Origin: an uncultured Ruminococcus sp.
GTDB taxonomy: Bacteria > Bacillota > Clostridia > Oscillospirales > Acutalibacteraceae
NCBI GenBank assembly: GCA_902768825.1
Contig: CACXMR010000003.1
Location: 2,665 to 66,664 of the forward strand
Length of the DNA: 64,000 nucleotides
Direction: 5' to 3'
Below the pieces are notes generated by a model. That model was not told the DNA's origin, did no database searches, and saw only the letters and a list, made by a program, of their open reading frames with translations. The position numbers and the translations under genes were made by a program. Shown piece after piece: positions 24,961-33,337 of this stretch. Numbering within the stretch: the first letter of the stretch is position 1; each line of letters begins with the position of its first letter.

Positions 24961-27332
24961 AAAGAATAACTGAGCTGATAAAAGAAAAAAGGGTATATTT
25001 TGACGGGGGCACCGGCACTGTGCTGCAGACTATGGGACTGCCCGCCGGCAGATCGCCTGAGCTTTGGAACCTGGAGCACCCTGAAGAGATAATATCACTT
25101 CACAATGCGTACTTTGACGCCGGGTGCAATATCGTCAAGACCAATACCTTTGGCGTCAACCGCTGTAAATTTGACAACTATCGTGAGCTTATCAGAGCCG
25201 GTATAGATTGCGCCAAAAAAGCCGCCATGGGCAGGGATGAGGCTTATGTAGCCTTTGATATGGGCCCCACCGGCAGATTGCTGGAGCCTTTGGGTGATCT
25301 TCCCTTTGAAGAGGCGGTGTCAGTCTTTGCCGATAACGTGAGGGTGGCAGCCGAAGCCGGAGCCGACCTTGTCCTTATAGAAACCATGAACGACAGCTAT
25401 GAGACAAAGGCGGCGGTACTTGCGGTAAAGGAAAACTGCGACTTGCCGGTGTTTGTCACAAATGTTTATGACGCAACCGGAAAGCTGATGACAGGAGCCG
25501 ATCCACTCTCTATGATAGCAATGCTTGAGGGTCTTGGAGTGGACGCTGTGGGAATGAACTGCTCTTTGGGACCGGATAAGATGCTGGGGATAATAGAACA
25601 GTTTCAAAAATACTCATCTGTTCCTGTAATAGTTAACCCTAATGCCGGTTTGCCTGAGGTGAGGGACGGCAGGACCGTCTATAATATTGACGCTGATGAA
25701 TTTTCGGATTATATGGTGAGCCTTGCCAAGGGGGGCGCATCTATTCTCGGCGGCTGCTGCGGCACGACCCCTGAGTTTATCGCTAAAACCAGGGCAAAGA
25801 CCGAAAAGCTTCCCTATGCTTACCCTGAGGAAAAAGACTATACAGTTGTGTCCTCCTATACTCATGGGGTGCTGATCGGCGGCGACCCCGTGCTCATTGG
25901 AGAAAGAATTAATCCTACCGGCAAATCAAAGCTAAAGGCTGCACTGCGCTCGGGAGACCTGAATTATATTCTCAACGAGGCGATCAGGCAGTCTGAGAGT
26001 GGCGCTCACGTTCTTGATGTAAACGTGGGTCTGCCGGAGATAGACGAAACCGAAATGATGAAAAGGTGCGTCTCCTCGATCCAGGGGGTGACGGATCTTC
26101 CACTGCAGATAGATTCTACAAAACCTGACACACTGGCTGCCGCCATGCGGATGTATAACGGCAAGCCCTTTGTCAACTCTGTCAACGGCACACAGGAGAG
26201 CATGAATGCTGTCCTGCCCATAGTGCAGAAGTATGGCGGTGTTTTGATAGCTCTCACAATTGATGAGAGCGGCATTCCCGATAATGCTGCCGACAGGGTC
26301 AGCATTGCCAGAAAAATAATTGACCGTGCTGCGGAATACGGCATTAAGAAAAAGGATATTGTGGTTGACCCGCTGGCGCTGACTATTTCCTCCAATCCGG
26401 AAAGCGCAGTCACTACCCTTGAAGCCGTGTCAATGCTCAAAAAGCTTGGTGTGCATACCAGTCTCGGCATTTCAAATATTTCCTTCGGGCTGCCCAGGAG
26501 AGAGCTGATCACTGCAACCTTCTATGCCAACGCTCTCCAGTGCGGGCTTGACTGCGCTATTATGAACCCCTTTTCAGAGGTGATGATGAATACCTACTAC
26601 ACCTTCAGGGCGCTGAACTGCTATGACAAGGGCTGTGCCGACTATATAAGGTATGCTTCAGCCGAGGGTAATGGAACTATTGACAGCAAACCCCAACCGG
26701 TGAGCGAGGGTTCACTCAGGAGCTCAGTTGTCAAGGGGCTGAAGGATCAGGCGGTGAGCTTTGCTAAAGACCTTCTTAATAACACACCGCCCCTTGATGT
26801 TATCAATCTTCATATAGTGCCGGCGCTCAACGAGATAGGCGAGGCGTTTGAAAAGAAAAAGGCTTATCTGCCGCAGCTGCTTATGAGTGCTGAAGCCGCC
26901 TCCGCCGCTTTTGAAGAGGTAAAGAAAAGGATACCCTCCGATAAGACCGACACAAGCAAAGCGGTTGTGCTGGCAACGGTAAAGGGAGACATCCATGATA
27001 TAGGCAAGAATATTGTCAAGGTGCTGATGGAAAGCTACGGATTTACGGTGTTTGACCTTGGAAGGGATGTTCCGCCGGAGAGGGTGCTTTCCTGCGCAGT
27101 AGAAAACAACTGTAAGTTAGTCGGGCTGAGTGCACTGATGACTACTACAGTGCCGGCTATGGCGGAGACTATAGAGCTGCTTAAAAAATCCGATCCTGAA
27201 ATCAGGACGATGGTTGGCGGAGCAGTGCTCAACCAGGAATATGCGGATATGATAGGGGCAGACTTTTATGGTGCTGACGCAATGGATACAGTGCGTTATG
27301 CCCAGAGCTACTACGGCACCGGGTCAGAATAA
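24957..27332 (+). CDS. metH: Cobalamin-dependent methionine synthase, core lacking the activation domain
   Basis: 791 residues against about 1230 in E. coli MetH. The homocysteine domain (1-290) starts VYFDGGTGTVLQTMGL and has the zinc cysteines in GMNCSLGP (~201) and GGCCGTTPEF (~267). The methyltetrahydrofolate domain (~305-560) starts with GERINPTGKSK. The cap and B12 domains (~590-791) have DIHDIG with the cobalt-ligand His near 680. The activation domain is the preceding gene. It methylates homocysteine to methionine in the cytoplasm. Split enzymes of this kind are found in many Clostridia. Confidence 0.93.
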   Translation: MKRITELIKEKRVYFDGGTGTVLQTMGLPAGRSPELWNLEHPEEIISLHNAYFDAGCNIVKTNTFGVNRCKFDNYRELIRAGIDCAKKAAMGRDEAYVAFDMGPTGRLLEPLGDLPFEEAVSVFADNVRVAAEAGADLVLIETMNDSYETKAAVLAVKENCDLPVFVTNVYDATGKLMTGADPLSMIAMLEGLGVDAVGMNCSLGPDKMLGIIEQFQKYSSVPVIVNPNAGLPEVRDGRTVYNIDADEFSDYMVSLAKGGASILGGCCGTTPEFIAKTRAKTEKLPYAYPEEKDYTVVSSYTHGVLIGGDPVLIGERINPTGKSKLKAALRSGDLNYILNEAIRQSESGAHVLDVNVGLPEIDETEMMKRCVSSIQGVTDLPLQIDSTKPDTLAAAMRMYNGKPFVNSVNGTQESMNAVLPIVQKYGGVLIALTIDESGIPDNAADRVSIARKIIDRAAEYGIKKKDIVVDPLALTISSNPESAVTTLEAVSMLKKLGVHTSLGISNISFGLPRRELITATFYANALQCGLDCAIMNPFSEVMMNTYYTFRALNCYDKGCADYIRYASAEGNGTIDSKPQPVSEGSLRSSVVKGLKDQAVSFAKDLLNNTPPLDVINLHIVPALNEIGEAFEKKKAYLPQLLMSAEAASAAFEEVKKRIPSDKTDTSKAVVLATVKGDIHDIGKNIVKVLMESYGFTVFDLGRDVPPERVLSCAVENNCKLVGLSALMTTTVPAMAETIELLKKSDPEIRTMVGGAVLNQEYADMIGADFYGADAMDTVRYAQSYYGTGSE

Positions 27333-27355
27333 ACAGGGGCAGATGATCATACACT
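27327..27355 (+). promoter_or_regulatory. Candidate sigma-E promoter of spoIIM
   Basis: GAATAAA (27327-27333), 14-bp spacer, CATACACT (27348-27355). The -10 fits the sigma-E pattern CATACANT perfectly. The -35 overlaps the metH stop codon. In B. subtilis spoIIM is under sigma-E. Confidence 0.55.
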
Positions 27356-27400
27356 TTAGCAGGCTGTTGGAGTATTTCAGGAGCGAAAAGGAGAGAGTGT

Positions 27401-28051
27401 ATGAAGAATGTCTGTCTGACGGCGGCTGACCCGCTGAAAAGCTGGGTGGGCGTCAGCCGTGAGGAAATAAGAAGGAACAGTGTGTTTGTGTTGTTTTGCT
27501 TTGTGCTGTTTGGGGGGATTGTTTTTGGTGCTCTCGGTTCGGGCAATGCGGACATGGACACGCTGAAGAGACTTGACTTTATTTTTCTGACAAATTTTGA
27601 GCTAAGGTGCACTCAGGGAGTTTTGTCGGCGTTTGTTTCCTCATTTGCTTCCGCTGCGGTGTTTATGCTTGTAATATTCCTGCTGGGGCTTTCCCTTTGG
27701 GGAGGTTTCGCAGCAGTTCTGATACCATTTTTCAAGGGTTATGGCTACGGCCTTTCCGTGGGCTATCTTTACGGAGCCTATGGCTTTAAGGGCGTTCTCT
27801 ATAATATTGCGGTGATACTGCCGGGGGCTTTTGTTTCCTCAGCAGTGATAGCGGCGGCTTCGTTGTGTGCTTTCAAAAGTTCACTGCACAGTGCAGTCTC
27901 CATATTTCGTTCACCTGTTGTAAGGGACGACCCAAGGGAGCAGATGCGCAGCTATCTGGTCCGGATGCTGAAGCTTTCCCTTTTCGGGCTGGCGGCGAGT
28001 ATTATCGACGTTTTGTGCGCCTTCTGCTTTTCCTGGCTGTTTGTTTTTTAA
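27401..28051 (+). CDS. spoIIM: Stage II sporulation protein M
   Basis: 216 residues, about five membrane helices. Family features are GNADMDTL in the first outside loop, a long hydrophobic core with LWGGFAAVLIPFFKGYGYGLSVGYL, and VLYNIAVILPGAFVSSAVIA. SpoIIM forms the DMP complex with SpoIID and SpoIIP, which removes septal peptidoglycan and drives engulfment of the forespore. AAGGAG lies 7 nt upstream of ATG. It is 68 bp after metH but has a sigma-E-like promoter of its own. Confidence 0.88.
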   Translation: MKNVCLTAADPLKSWVGVSREEIRRNSVFVLFCFVLFGGIVFGALGSGNADMDTLKRLDFIFLTNFELRCTQGVLSAFVSSFASAAVFMLVIFLLGLSLWGGFAAVLIPFFKGYGYGLSVGYLYGAYGFKGVLYNIAVILPGAFVSSAVIAAASLCAFKSSLHSAVSIFRSPVVRDDPREQMRSYLVRMLKLSLFGLAASIIDVLCAFCFSWLFVF

Positions 28052-28129
28052 CTGTTAGTGTCAGGGGGGCTTTTACGGCGTCAAGCTGCCGGAGCTGTGT
28101 TTGCGGGGACAGAACGTCTGATTTATTTG

Positions 28130-28256
28130 TTGAAAGCTCGCGGCTGTTAGTTCTACCCAAGAACATCAACACAAAAGTTTTGGTCAAGCTTTTTCAAAAG
28201 CTTGCGGAGTCCAGAGACGGAGCCTTTGGTCAGGGGTTTGGGGGGCGAAGCCCACC
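28130..28256. repeat. Intergenic modular hairpin repeat, locus 4
   Basis: In the 312-bp gap after spoIIM: AACACAAAAGTTTTGGTCAAG, the AAGCTTTTTCAAAAGCTT hairpin, GGTTTGGGG and GGGC-GAA-GCCC (28243-28253). Same order as in locus 9 (54.4 kb), where the last hairpin reads GAGC-GAA-GCTC, a paired change. An open frame through this gap is spurious. Confidence 0.75.
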
Positions 28257-28273
28257 AACGTATAATAATTCCT

Positions 28274-28302
28274 GCCTGATTCCGGGAGGAATCAGGCTAA
28301 AA
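28274..28302 (+). terminator. Terminator with shared GCCTGATTCC stem
   Basis: Perfect 10-bp stem GCCTGATTCC/GGAATCAGGC with GGGA loop. It is followed by TAAAAAATAAT on this strand. The identical stem recurs at 41202 and 54506. Confidence 0.65.
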
Positions 28303-28363
28303 AATAATAGTATCATTAGTATCATTATAGATACACAATCATACCACTCAAGGAAGTGTAATA

Positions 28364-29278
28364 ATGTCGGGTTCTACAAGCCGTAAGTACGGTTTTTCTG
28401 ATTTTTTTACCAGCTATTTTTCTAATTTTGGCTGGATGCTGATAGTTAACCTTATGTTCTGCGTTCCTCTGGCGGTTTTTATTGGCGGCCTCGTGCTGCT
28501 GGCAAAAACTCAGGGTGAAGTGAGCTGGTTTGTGATCTTCTTGCTGATACCGCTGATGTCGCCGTTTTTTGCCGGTCTGACTAACGTTTGCCGCAAGCTT
28601 GTCTCAGAGGGCAGAGTCAGACCTGTCAAGGATTTCTTCAGGGGAATCAAGGATAACTGGCTGTTCTTTTTGATCAATTCCATATTCTTTTATGCCCTCA
28701 CCTCGGGAATGTTCATTATCATATCTATCAACCGGGAAGCAGGTGGGGGACCTGTGCTGGTCTACCTGATTATCATGGCTCTGACTTCCCTTGCGTTCCT
28801 GATGATGGAGTTTTCGGCCCTGGTGATGGCAGCGTCTGTGGACATAGGCTTTACGGATATCATCAGAAACTCCCTTGTGCTTATCACCAAAGGAATCGCT
28901 AATCACCTCAAGACTATATTTGCACTTCTGTTCCTTTCATTTATGCTTTATACCATTGCAGTGTCTATCCCGTCAATGGTGGTGCTGCTTATAGTTTTTG
29001 GCGTGCTCACGGCTGTGCTGCTGCCTACCTTGGTTACATATATTGTGGTGTTCAATTCTTATCAGACTATCGAAAAGCACGTTATCAAACCCTTTCAGGC
29101 AGAGGCTGACAAGCTCCATCAGCAGCGCATTGAAAAGGAAAAGGAGGACAGCCTGACCGTCGAGGAATTGCTTCCTTTGTCAAAGGGCGACCCGGAGGAG
29201 TATGTTTTCCTGAACGGCAAGACTTTGAAGAGAAAAACTATCCTAAAAATGATTGAGGTCAGGGAGAACAAAAAATAG
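28364..29278 (+). CDS. Multi-pass membrane protein of unknown function
   Basis: 304 residues, about six helices, then a charged C-terminal tail (EKEKEDSLTVEELLPLSKGD) inside the cell. The N-terminal half (NFGWMLIVNLMFCVPLAVF, SPFFAGLTNVCRKLVSEGRVRPVKDFFRGIKDNW) follows the pattern of DUF624/YesL-like proteins. In those proteins a P-AG-n-R-K stretch precedes a D-F-F-n-K-N segment. AAGGAAG precedes the ATG. No operon partner. Assignment to DUF624 is tentative and the role is unknown. Confidence 0.6.
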   Translation: MSGSTSRKYGFSDFFTSYFSNFGWMLIVNLMFCVPLAVFIGGLVLLAKTQGEVSWFVIFLLIPLMSPFFAGLTNVCRKLVSEGRVRPVKDFFRGIKDNWLFFLINSIFFYALTSGMFIIISINREAGGGPVLVYLIIMALTSLAFLMMEFSALVMAASVDIGFTDIIRNSLVLITKGIANHLKTIFALLFLSFMLYTIAVSIPSMVVLLIVFGVLTAVLLPTLVTYIVVFNSYQTIEKHVIKPFQAEADKLHQQRIEKEKEDSLTVEELLPLSKGDPEEYVFLNGKTLKRKTILKMIEVRENKK

Positions 29279-29290
29279 ATATTATTTTTT

Positions 29291-29329
29291 AAGATAATAT
29301 GTTAAGATAATATGTTAAGATAATATGTA
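29291..29329. repeat. Three tandem 13-bp repeats upstream of adhE
   Basis: AAGATAATATGTT is repeated three times in direct tandem (29291-29303, 29304-29316, 29317-29329; the last unit ends in A). It starts just after the upstream gene and lies about 45 bp before the adhE -35 box. AT-rich. It could be a protein-binding array, an UP-like element, or a simple repeat. Confidence 0.85.
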
Positions 29330-29374
29330 AAATAATGAATTGTTAATGAATTGTTTTTGGGTGACAGTTTGATA

Positions 29375-29392
29375 TTGACAAATTTTTAACAA
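29375..29392. promoter_or_regulatory. Rex-like redox operator over the adhE promoter
   Basis: TTGACAAATTTTTAACAA matches the Rex consensus TTGTTAA-N4-TTAACAA except at two positions of the left arm, which here also has to serve as the -35 box. Rex represses fermentation genes when NADH is low. Binding here would block RNA polymerase directly. Confidence 0.6.
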
Positions 29393-29403
29393 ATCATTAT
29401 AAT
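29375..29403 (+). promoter_or_regulatory. Consensus sigma-A promoter of adhE
   Basis: Perfect TTGACA (29375-29380), 17-bp spacer, perfect TATAAT (29398-29403). The transcription start is near 29410, giving a leader of about 100 nt with a GAGCT/AGCTC hairpin at its start. Confidence 0.85.
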
Positions 29404-29512
29404 TGAGCTGTAGCTCGTTAACTATCAACTCTCACAAAATGGGAATAATCTATCGGGGAAGATAAACACGTCTTTGCTAAAGACAGAAAAATAAAAAACG
29501 GAGGACAGAATT

Positions 29513-32134
29513 ATGGCTATGAATGAAAATGAGGTCGAGAGGACCACGGGACTGGTTGAGGATCTTGACAGCTTTAACGAAATGCTGAAAAAGGTCAGGG
29601 AAGCACAGAGGAAGTTTGCGGAATACTCACAGGAGCAGGTGGACAAAATCTTCAAGGCTGCCGCAATAGCTGCAAATATGGCGAGGATCCCTCTGGCTAA
29701 GATGGCGGTTGAGGAAACAGGCATGGGCCTTGTGGAGGATAAGGTGATCAAAAACCATTATGCCTCGGAGTATATCTACAACGCCTACAGAGACACAAAG
29801 ACCTGCGGGGTGATCGACTATGACCCTGCCTTCGGAATCAGAAAGGTGGCAGAGCCCATCGGTGTGATCGGTGCCGTTATTCCTACCACTAACCCCACGT
29901 CAACGGCTATATTCAAGGCACTTATCTGTCTCAAAACAAGAAACGGCATAGTTATCAGCCCTCATCCCCGTGCAAAAAAATCCACGATTGCAGCCGCAAA
30001 GATAGTGCTTGATGCCGCAGTCAAGGCAGGCGCACCGGAGAATATCATAGCATGGATAGACGTGCCTTCACTTGAGCTTACCAATGAGCTGATGAAAAAC
30101 TCTGACACCATACTTGCAACAGGCGGTCCCGGCATGGTCAAGGCTGCCTATTCCAGCGGCAAACCGGCGCTGGGCGTGGGTGCCGGAAATACACCGGTCA
30201 TTATCGACAGCACTGCCGATATAAGGCTTGCGGTCAACTCTATCATTCATTCAAAGACCTTTGACAACGGTATGATCTGCGCTTCTGAGCAGAGTGTTAC
30301 CGTCCTTGCCGATATCTATGACCAGGTCAAGCAGGAGTTTGCCGACAGGGGCTGTTATTTCCTGCAGGGCGACGAGCTTGACAAGGTGAGGAAGACCATC
30401 ATTATCAACGGCGCACTCAACGCAAGGATCGTCGGACAGAAGGCGTTCAGGATTGCCCAGCTTGCTGGGGTCACTGTTCCCGAGAGCACAAAGATACTCA
30501 TAGGCGAGGTGGAATCCGTGGATATCAGCGAGGAGTTTGCCCATGAGAAGCTTTCTCCTGTGCTTGCCATGTATAAGGCCGAAACCTTTGACGAGGCACT
30601 GCAAAAGGCCGCAAGGCTTGTGGCTGACGGCGGCTATGGCCACACATCCTCATTGTTTGTGCACCCGGCTGAGAAGGAAAAGATCGAGAAGCATTACCAC
30701 GCAATGAAAACCTGCCGTGTACTGATAAATACACCCTCGTCACAGGGCGGCATCGGTGATCTCTATAACTTTATGCTTACCCCGTCATTGACACTGGGCT
30801 GCGGTTCCTGGGGCGGCAACTCCGTTTCGGAGAATGTGGGCGTCAAGCATCTGCTGAATATCAAGAACGTAGCCGAGAGGAGAGAGAATATGCTCTGGTT
30901 CAGGACACCTCAGAAGGTATATTTCAAAAAGGGCTGTATGCCTGTGGCTCTTGAGGAGCTGGGCACCGTGATGAACAAGAAGAAGGCATTTATCGTGACC
31001 GACTCCTTCCTTTACAAAAACGGTTATGTGGCTCCCATTGAGGCAAAGCTTGATGAGCTGGGCATCCAGCACACCTGCTTCTATGATGTACAGCCTGACC
31101 CCACCCTTTCATCGGCAAAGGAAGGCGCAAAGGCTATGACCCTCTTTGAGCCTGATGTGATCATCGCTCTTGGCGGCGGTTCGGCTATGGATGCCGGCAA
31201 GATCATGTGGGTGCTCTATGAGCATCCGGACGCTGACTTCCTCAACATGGCAATGGACTTCATGGACATCCGCAAGAGAGTCTACACCTTCCCCAGAATG
31301 GGCGAGAAGGCTTACTTTGTGGCTATTCCCACCTCTTCAGGCACCGGCTCCGAGGTAACGCCCTTTGCTGTTATTACTGACGAGACCACAGGCATCAAGT
31401 ATCCTCTGGCTGATTATGAGCTGCTGCCCAATATGGCTATTATCGATGCAGACAACATGATGAACCAGCCCAAGGGTCTTACCAGCGCTTCCGGTATCGA
31501 CGCCCTTGTTCATTCGCTGGAGGCCTATGCTTCCATTATGGCTACGGAATATACAGACGGTCTTGCCCTCAAGGCCATGAAGAATATCTTTGATTATCTG
31601 CCCTCAGCCTATGAAAAGGGTGCCGCCGATCCCATTGCAAGGGAAAAAATGGCAACTGCTTCGACTATGGCGGGCATGGCGTTTGCCAACGCTTTCCTGG
31701 GAGTCTGCCACTCAATGGCACACAAGCTGGGCGCTTATCATCACATTCCCCACGGCATTGCAAACGCACTGCTGCTTACTGAGGTTATGAGATACAACGC
31801 CGACCCCGTCCCCACAAAGATGGGCACATTCTCTCAGTATCAGTATCCTCACACACTGGAGAGATACTGTGAGTGCGCGCGCTTCCTTGGTTTTGTGGGC
31901 AAGGACGACAATGAGACTCTGGAGATCTTCATTCAGAAGATCGAAGAGCTGAAAGCCGCAGTGGGCATCAAAAAGACCATTGCGGATTACGGTATCAGCG
32001 AGGAGACCTTCCTTGCATCCCTGGATGAGATGACGGAACGTGCCTTTGACGACCAGTGCACAGGCGCTAACCCCAGATATCCCCTCATGTCAGAGATCAA
32101 GGAGATGTATCTCAAGGCATATTACGGAAAATAA
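29513..32134 (+). CDS. adhE: Bifunctional acetaldehyde-CoA/alcohol dehydrogenase
   Basis: 873 residues (E. coli AdhE 891). The N-terminal half (~1-440) is the CoA-acylating aldehyde dehydrogenase, with GVIGAVIPTTNPTSTA and catalytic Cys in NGMICASEQS. The C-terminal half (~455-873) is an iron-dependent alcohol dehydrogenase, with ALGGGSAMDAGK, SGTGSEVTPFAV, and the metal-site segments GIDALVHSLEAY and VCHSMAHKLGAYHHIPHGIAN. It reduces acetyl-CoA to ethanol with two NADH. GGAGGA lies 7 nt before the ATG. Monocistronic, with its own promoter and terminator and a Rex-like operator. Confidence 0.96.
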   Translation: MAMNENEVERTTGLVEDLDSFNEMLKKVREAQRKFAEYSQEQVDKIFKAAAIAANMARIPLAKMAVEETGMGLVEDKVIKNHYASEYIYNAYRDTKTCGVIDYDPAFGIRKVAEPIGVIGAVIPTTNPTSTAIFKALICLKTRNGIVISPHPRAKKSTIAAAKIVLDAAVKAGAPENIIAWIDVPSLELTNELMKNSDTILATGGPGMVKAAYSSGKPALGVGAGNTPVIIDSTADIRLAVNSIIHSKTFDNGMICASEQSVTVLADIYDQVKQEFADRGCYFLQGDELDKVRKTIIINGALNARIVGQKAFRIAQLAGVTVPESTKILIGEVESVDISEEFAHEKLSPVLAMYKAETFDEALQKAARLVADGGYGHTSSLFVHPAEKEKIEKHYHAMKTCRVLINTPSSQGGIGDLYNFMLTPSLTLGCGSWGGNSVSENVGVKHLLNIKNVAERRENMLWFRTPQKVYFKKGCMPVALEELGTVMNKKKAFIVTDSFLYKNGYVAPIEAKLDELGIQHTCFYDVQPDPTLSSAKEGAKAMTLFEPDVIIALGGGSAMDAGKIMWVLYEHPDADFLNMAMDFMDIRKRVYTFPRMGEKAYFVAIPTSSGTGSEVTPFAVITDETTGIKYPLADYELLPNMAIIDADNMMNQPKGLTSASGIDALVHSLEAYASIMATEYTDGLALKAMKNIFDYLPSAYEKGAADPIAREKMATASTMAGMAFANAFLGVCHSMAHKLGAYHHIPHGIANALLLTEVMRYNADPVPTKMGTFSQYQYPHTLERYCECARFLGFVGKDDNETLEIFIQKIEELKAAVGIKKTIADYGISEETFLASLDEMTERAFDDQCTGANPRYPLMSEIKEMYLKAYYGK

Positions 32135-32164
32135 TAAGTCAGCATTATTGTCAGACAATCACAA

Positions 32165-32193
32165 GGGACGCCCCATCCGGGCGTCCTGATTTT
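32165..32193 (+). terminator. Intrinsic terminator after adhE
   Basis: GGACGCCC/GGGCGTCC stem with 5-nt loop and TGATTTTAT tail, 30 bp after the stop codon. Confidence 0.8.
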
Positions 32194-32204
32194 ATACTAC
32201 TATT

Positions 32205-32400
32205 AGATTTGGAAGATATTAGATTTGGAAGAAAAAATAAAGTTTCGCCAGCCTTTTCAAAGGCTGCGGTTTCCAAAGGCGGAGCCATTGGTCGCTCTCC
32301 GCAGAGAGCGAAAGGCTGAAGGGGGTCGGGGGCGTAAGCCCCTGACATCTCAGGCGTTTTGCCCGTCCTTGAAAAAGGACAGGCTATCTGATCTACTTGT
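32205..32400. repeat. Intergenic modular hairpin repeat, locus 5
   Basis: Two direct ATTAGATTTGGAAGA copies (32203, 32218) are followed by AAGTTTCGCCAGCCTTTTC, a CGCTCTC-CGCA-GAGAGCG hairpin (32293-32310), GGGGC-GTAA-GCCCC (32329-32342) and GTCCTT-GAAA-AAGGAC (32364-32379). The order matches locus 1 in reverse complement and locus 2 in part. Confidence 0.7.
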
Positions 32401-32427
32401 TTTATTATATCCGGAAGGAGATAGCCT

Positions 32428-33303
32428 ATGGAAGGATACGTCTGCTCGCTTTGTCCGAGACAATGCGGTGCACTAAGATATGAAGAGGACGGAGAGGGCA
32501 TCTGCGGCGCAGGCACTTTGCCGAGAGTGGCAAGGATTGCACCTCATTACTGGGAGGAGCCCTGCATCAGCGGCGAAAGAGGTTCGGGAACGGTTTTCTT
32601 TTCGGGCTGTACTCTGTCCTGCGTTTTTTGCCAGAACTATGAGATCAGCGCCAAAAGACGGGGAAAACTCCTGACCGTTGAGGAGCTGAGCGACAGGATC
32701 AAAGAGCTGGAGGACAGGGGAGTGCATAACATAAACCTTGTCAGCCCGACGCCCTATGTGGAGAGCATTATCCGTTGCTTTGAGCTTTATCGCCCAAAGG
32801 TGCCCATCGTCTGGAATACGAGCGGTTATGAGCGGGTGGAAACTCTCAGGCGGCTTGAGGGTCTGGTGGACATCTATCTTCCCGATCTGAAATACACCGA
32901 TCCCGCCCTGTCAGGAAGGCTATCCGGTGCGGCGGACTACTTTGACTATGCTCTCCCTGCCATAAAGGAAATGGTGCGCCAGACGGGAAGCCCTGTTTTT
33001 GACGATTCCGGGATAATGCTCAGGGGAACCATAGTCAGGCACCTGATTCTTCCGGGGCACACCAAAAATTCTGTCTCTGTCCTTGACTGCATAAAGCGGG
33101 AATTTGGCACCTCAGTGCTTGTGAGCCTTATGGGGCAATATCTACCCCTTGGGCGGGCAGGGGAGTTTGCGGACATCAACCGCCGCATAACCAAAAGGGA
33201 ATATGAGAAGGTTTGCTCACACCTTGAGGCTCTGGAGCTTGAGGGATTTGCCCAGGAGCTTTCCTCTGCAAAGGAATCCTATGTGCCCGATTGGGATCTT
33301 TAG
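32428..33303 (+). CDS. PflX-type radical SAM protein
   Basis: 291 residues. N-terminal cysteines (CSLCPRQCGA, GICGAG) precede the radical SAM cluster motif GCTLSCVFCQNYEIS (C-x3-C-x2-C). VWNTSGYE and DIYLPDLKY are typical of the PflX branch of pyruvate formate-lyase activating enzyme relatives. It should bind a 4Fe-4S cluster and SAM in the cytoplasm, but the target protein of PflX is not known. No glycyl radical enzyme gene is adjacent. GAAGGAGA lies upstream of the ATG. Confidence 0.85.
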   Translation: MEGYVCSLCPRQCGALRYEEDGEGICGAGTLPRVARIAPHYWEEPCISGERGSGTVFFSGCTLSCVFCQNYEISAKRRGKLLTVEELSDRIKELEDRGVHNINLVSPTPYVESIIRCFELYRPKVPIVWNTSGYERVETLRRLEGLVDIYLPDLKYTDPALSGRLSGAADYFDYALPAIKEMVRQTGSPVFDDSGIMLRGTIVRHLILPGHTKNSVSVLDCIKREFGTSVLVSLMGQYLPLGRAGEFADINRRITKREYEKVCSHLEALELEGFAQELSSAKESYVPDWDL

Positions 33304-33337
33304 TTTTAATGCATAAACAACGAGGGGAGGTCAGACC

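Noticed and set aside
27865..28386. 173-codon frame overlapping the spoIIM end
   Set aside because: It reads out of frame through spoIIM and then through a repeat locus; the start has no ribosome site.
32225..32476. Plus-strand frame before the radical SAM gene
   Set aside because: It consists of repeat modules and overlaps the true gene start, which has a good ribosome site.
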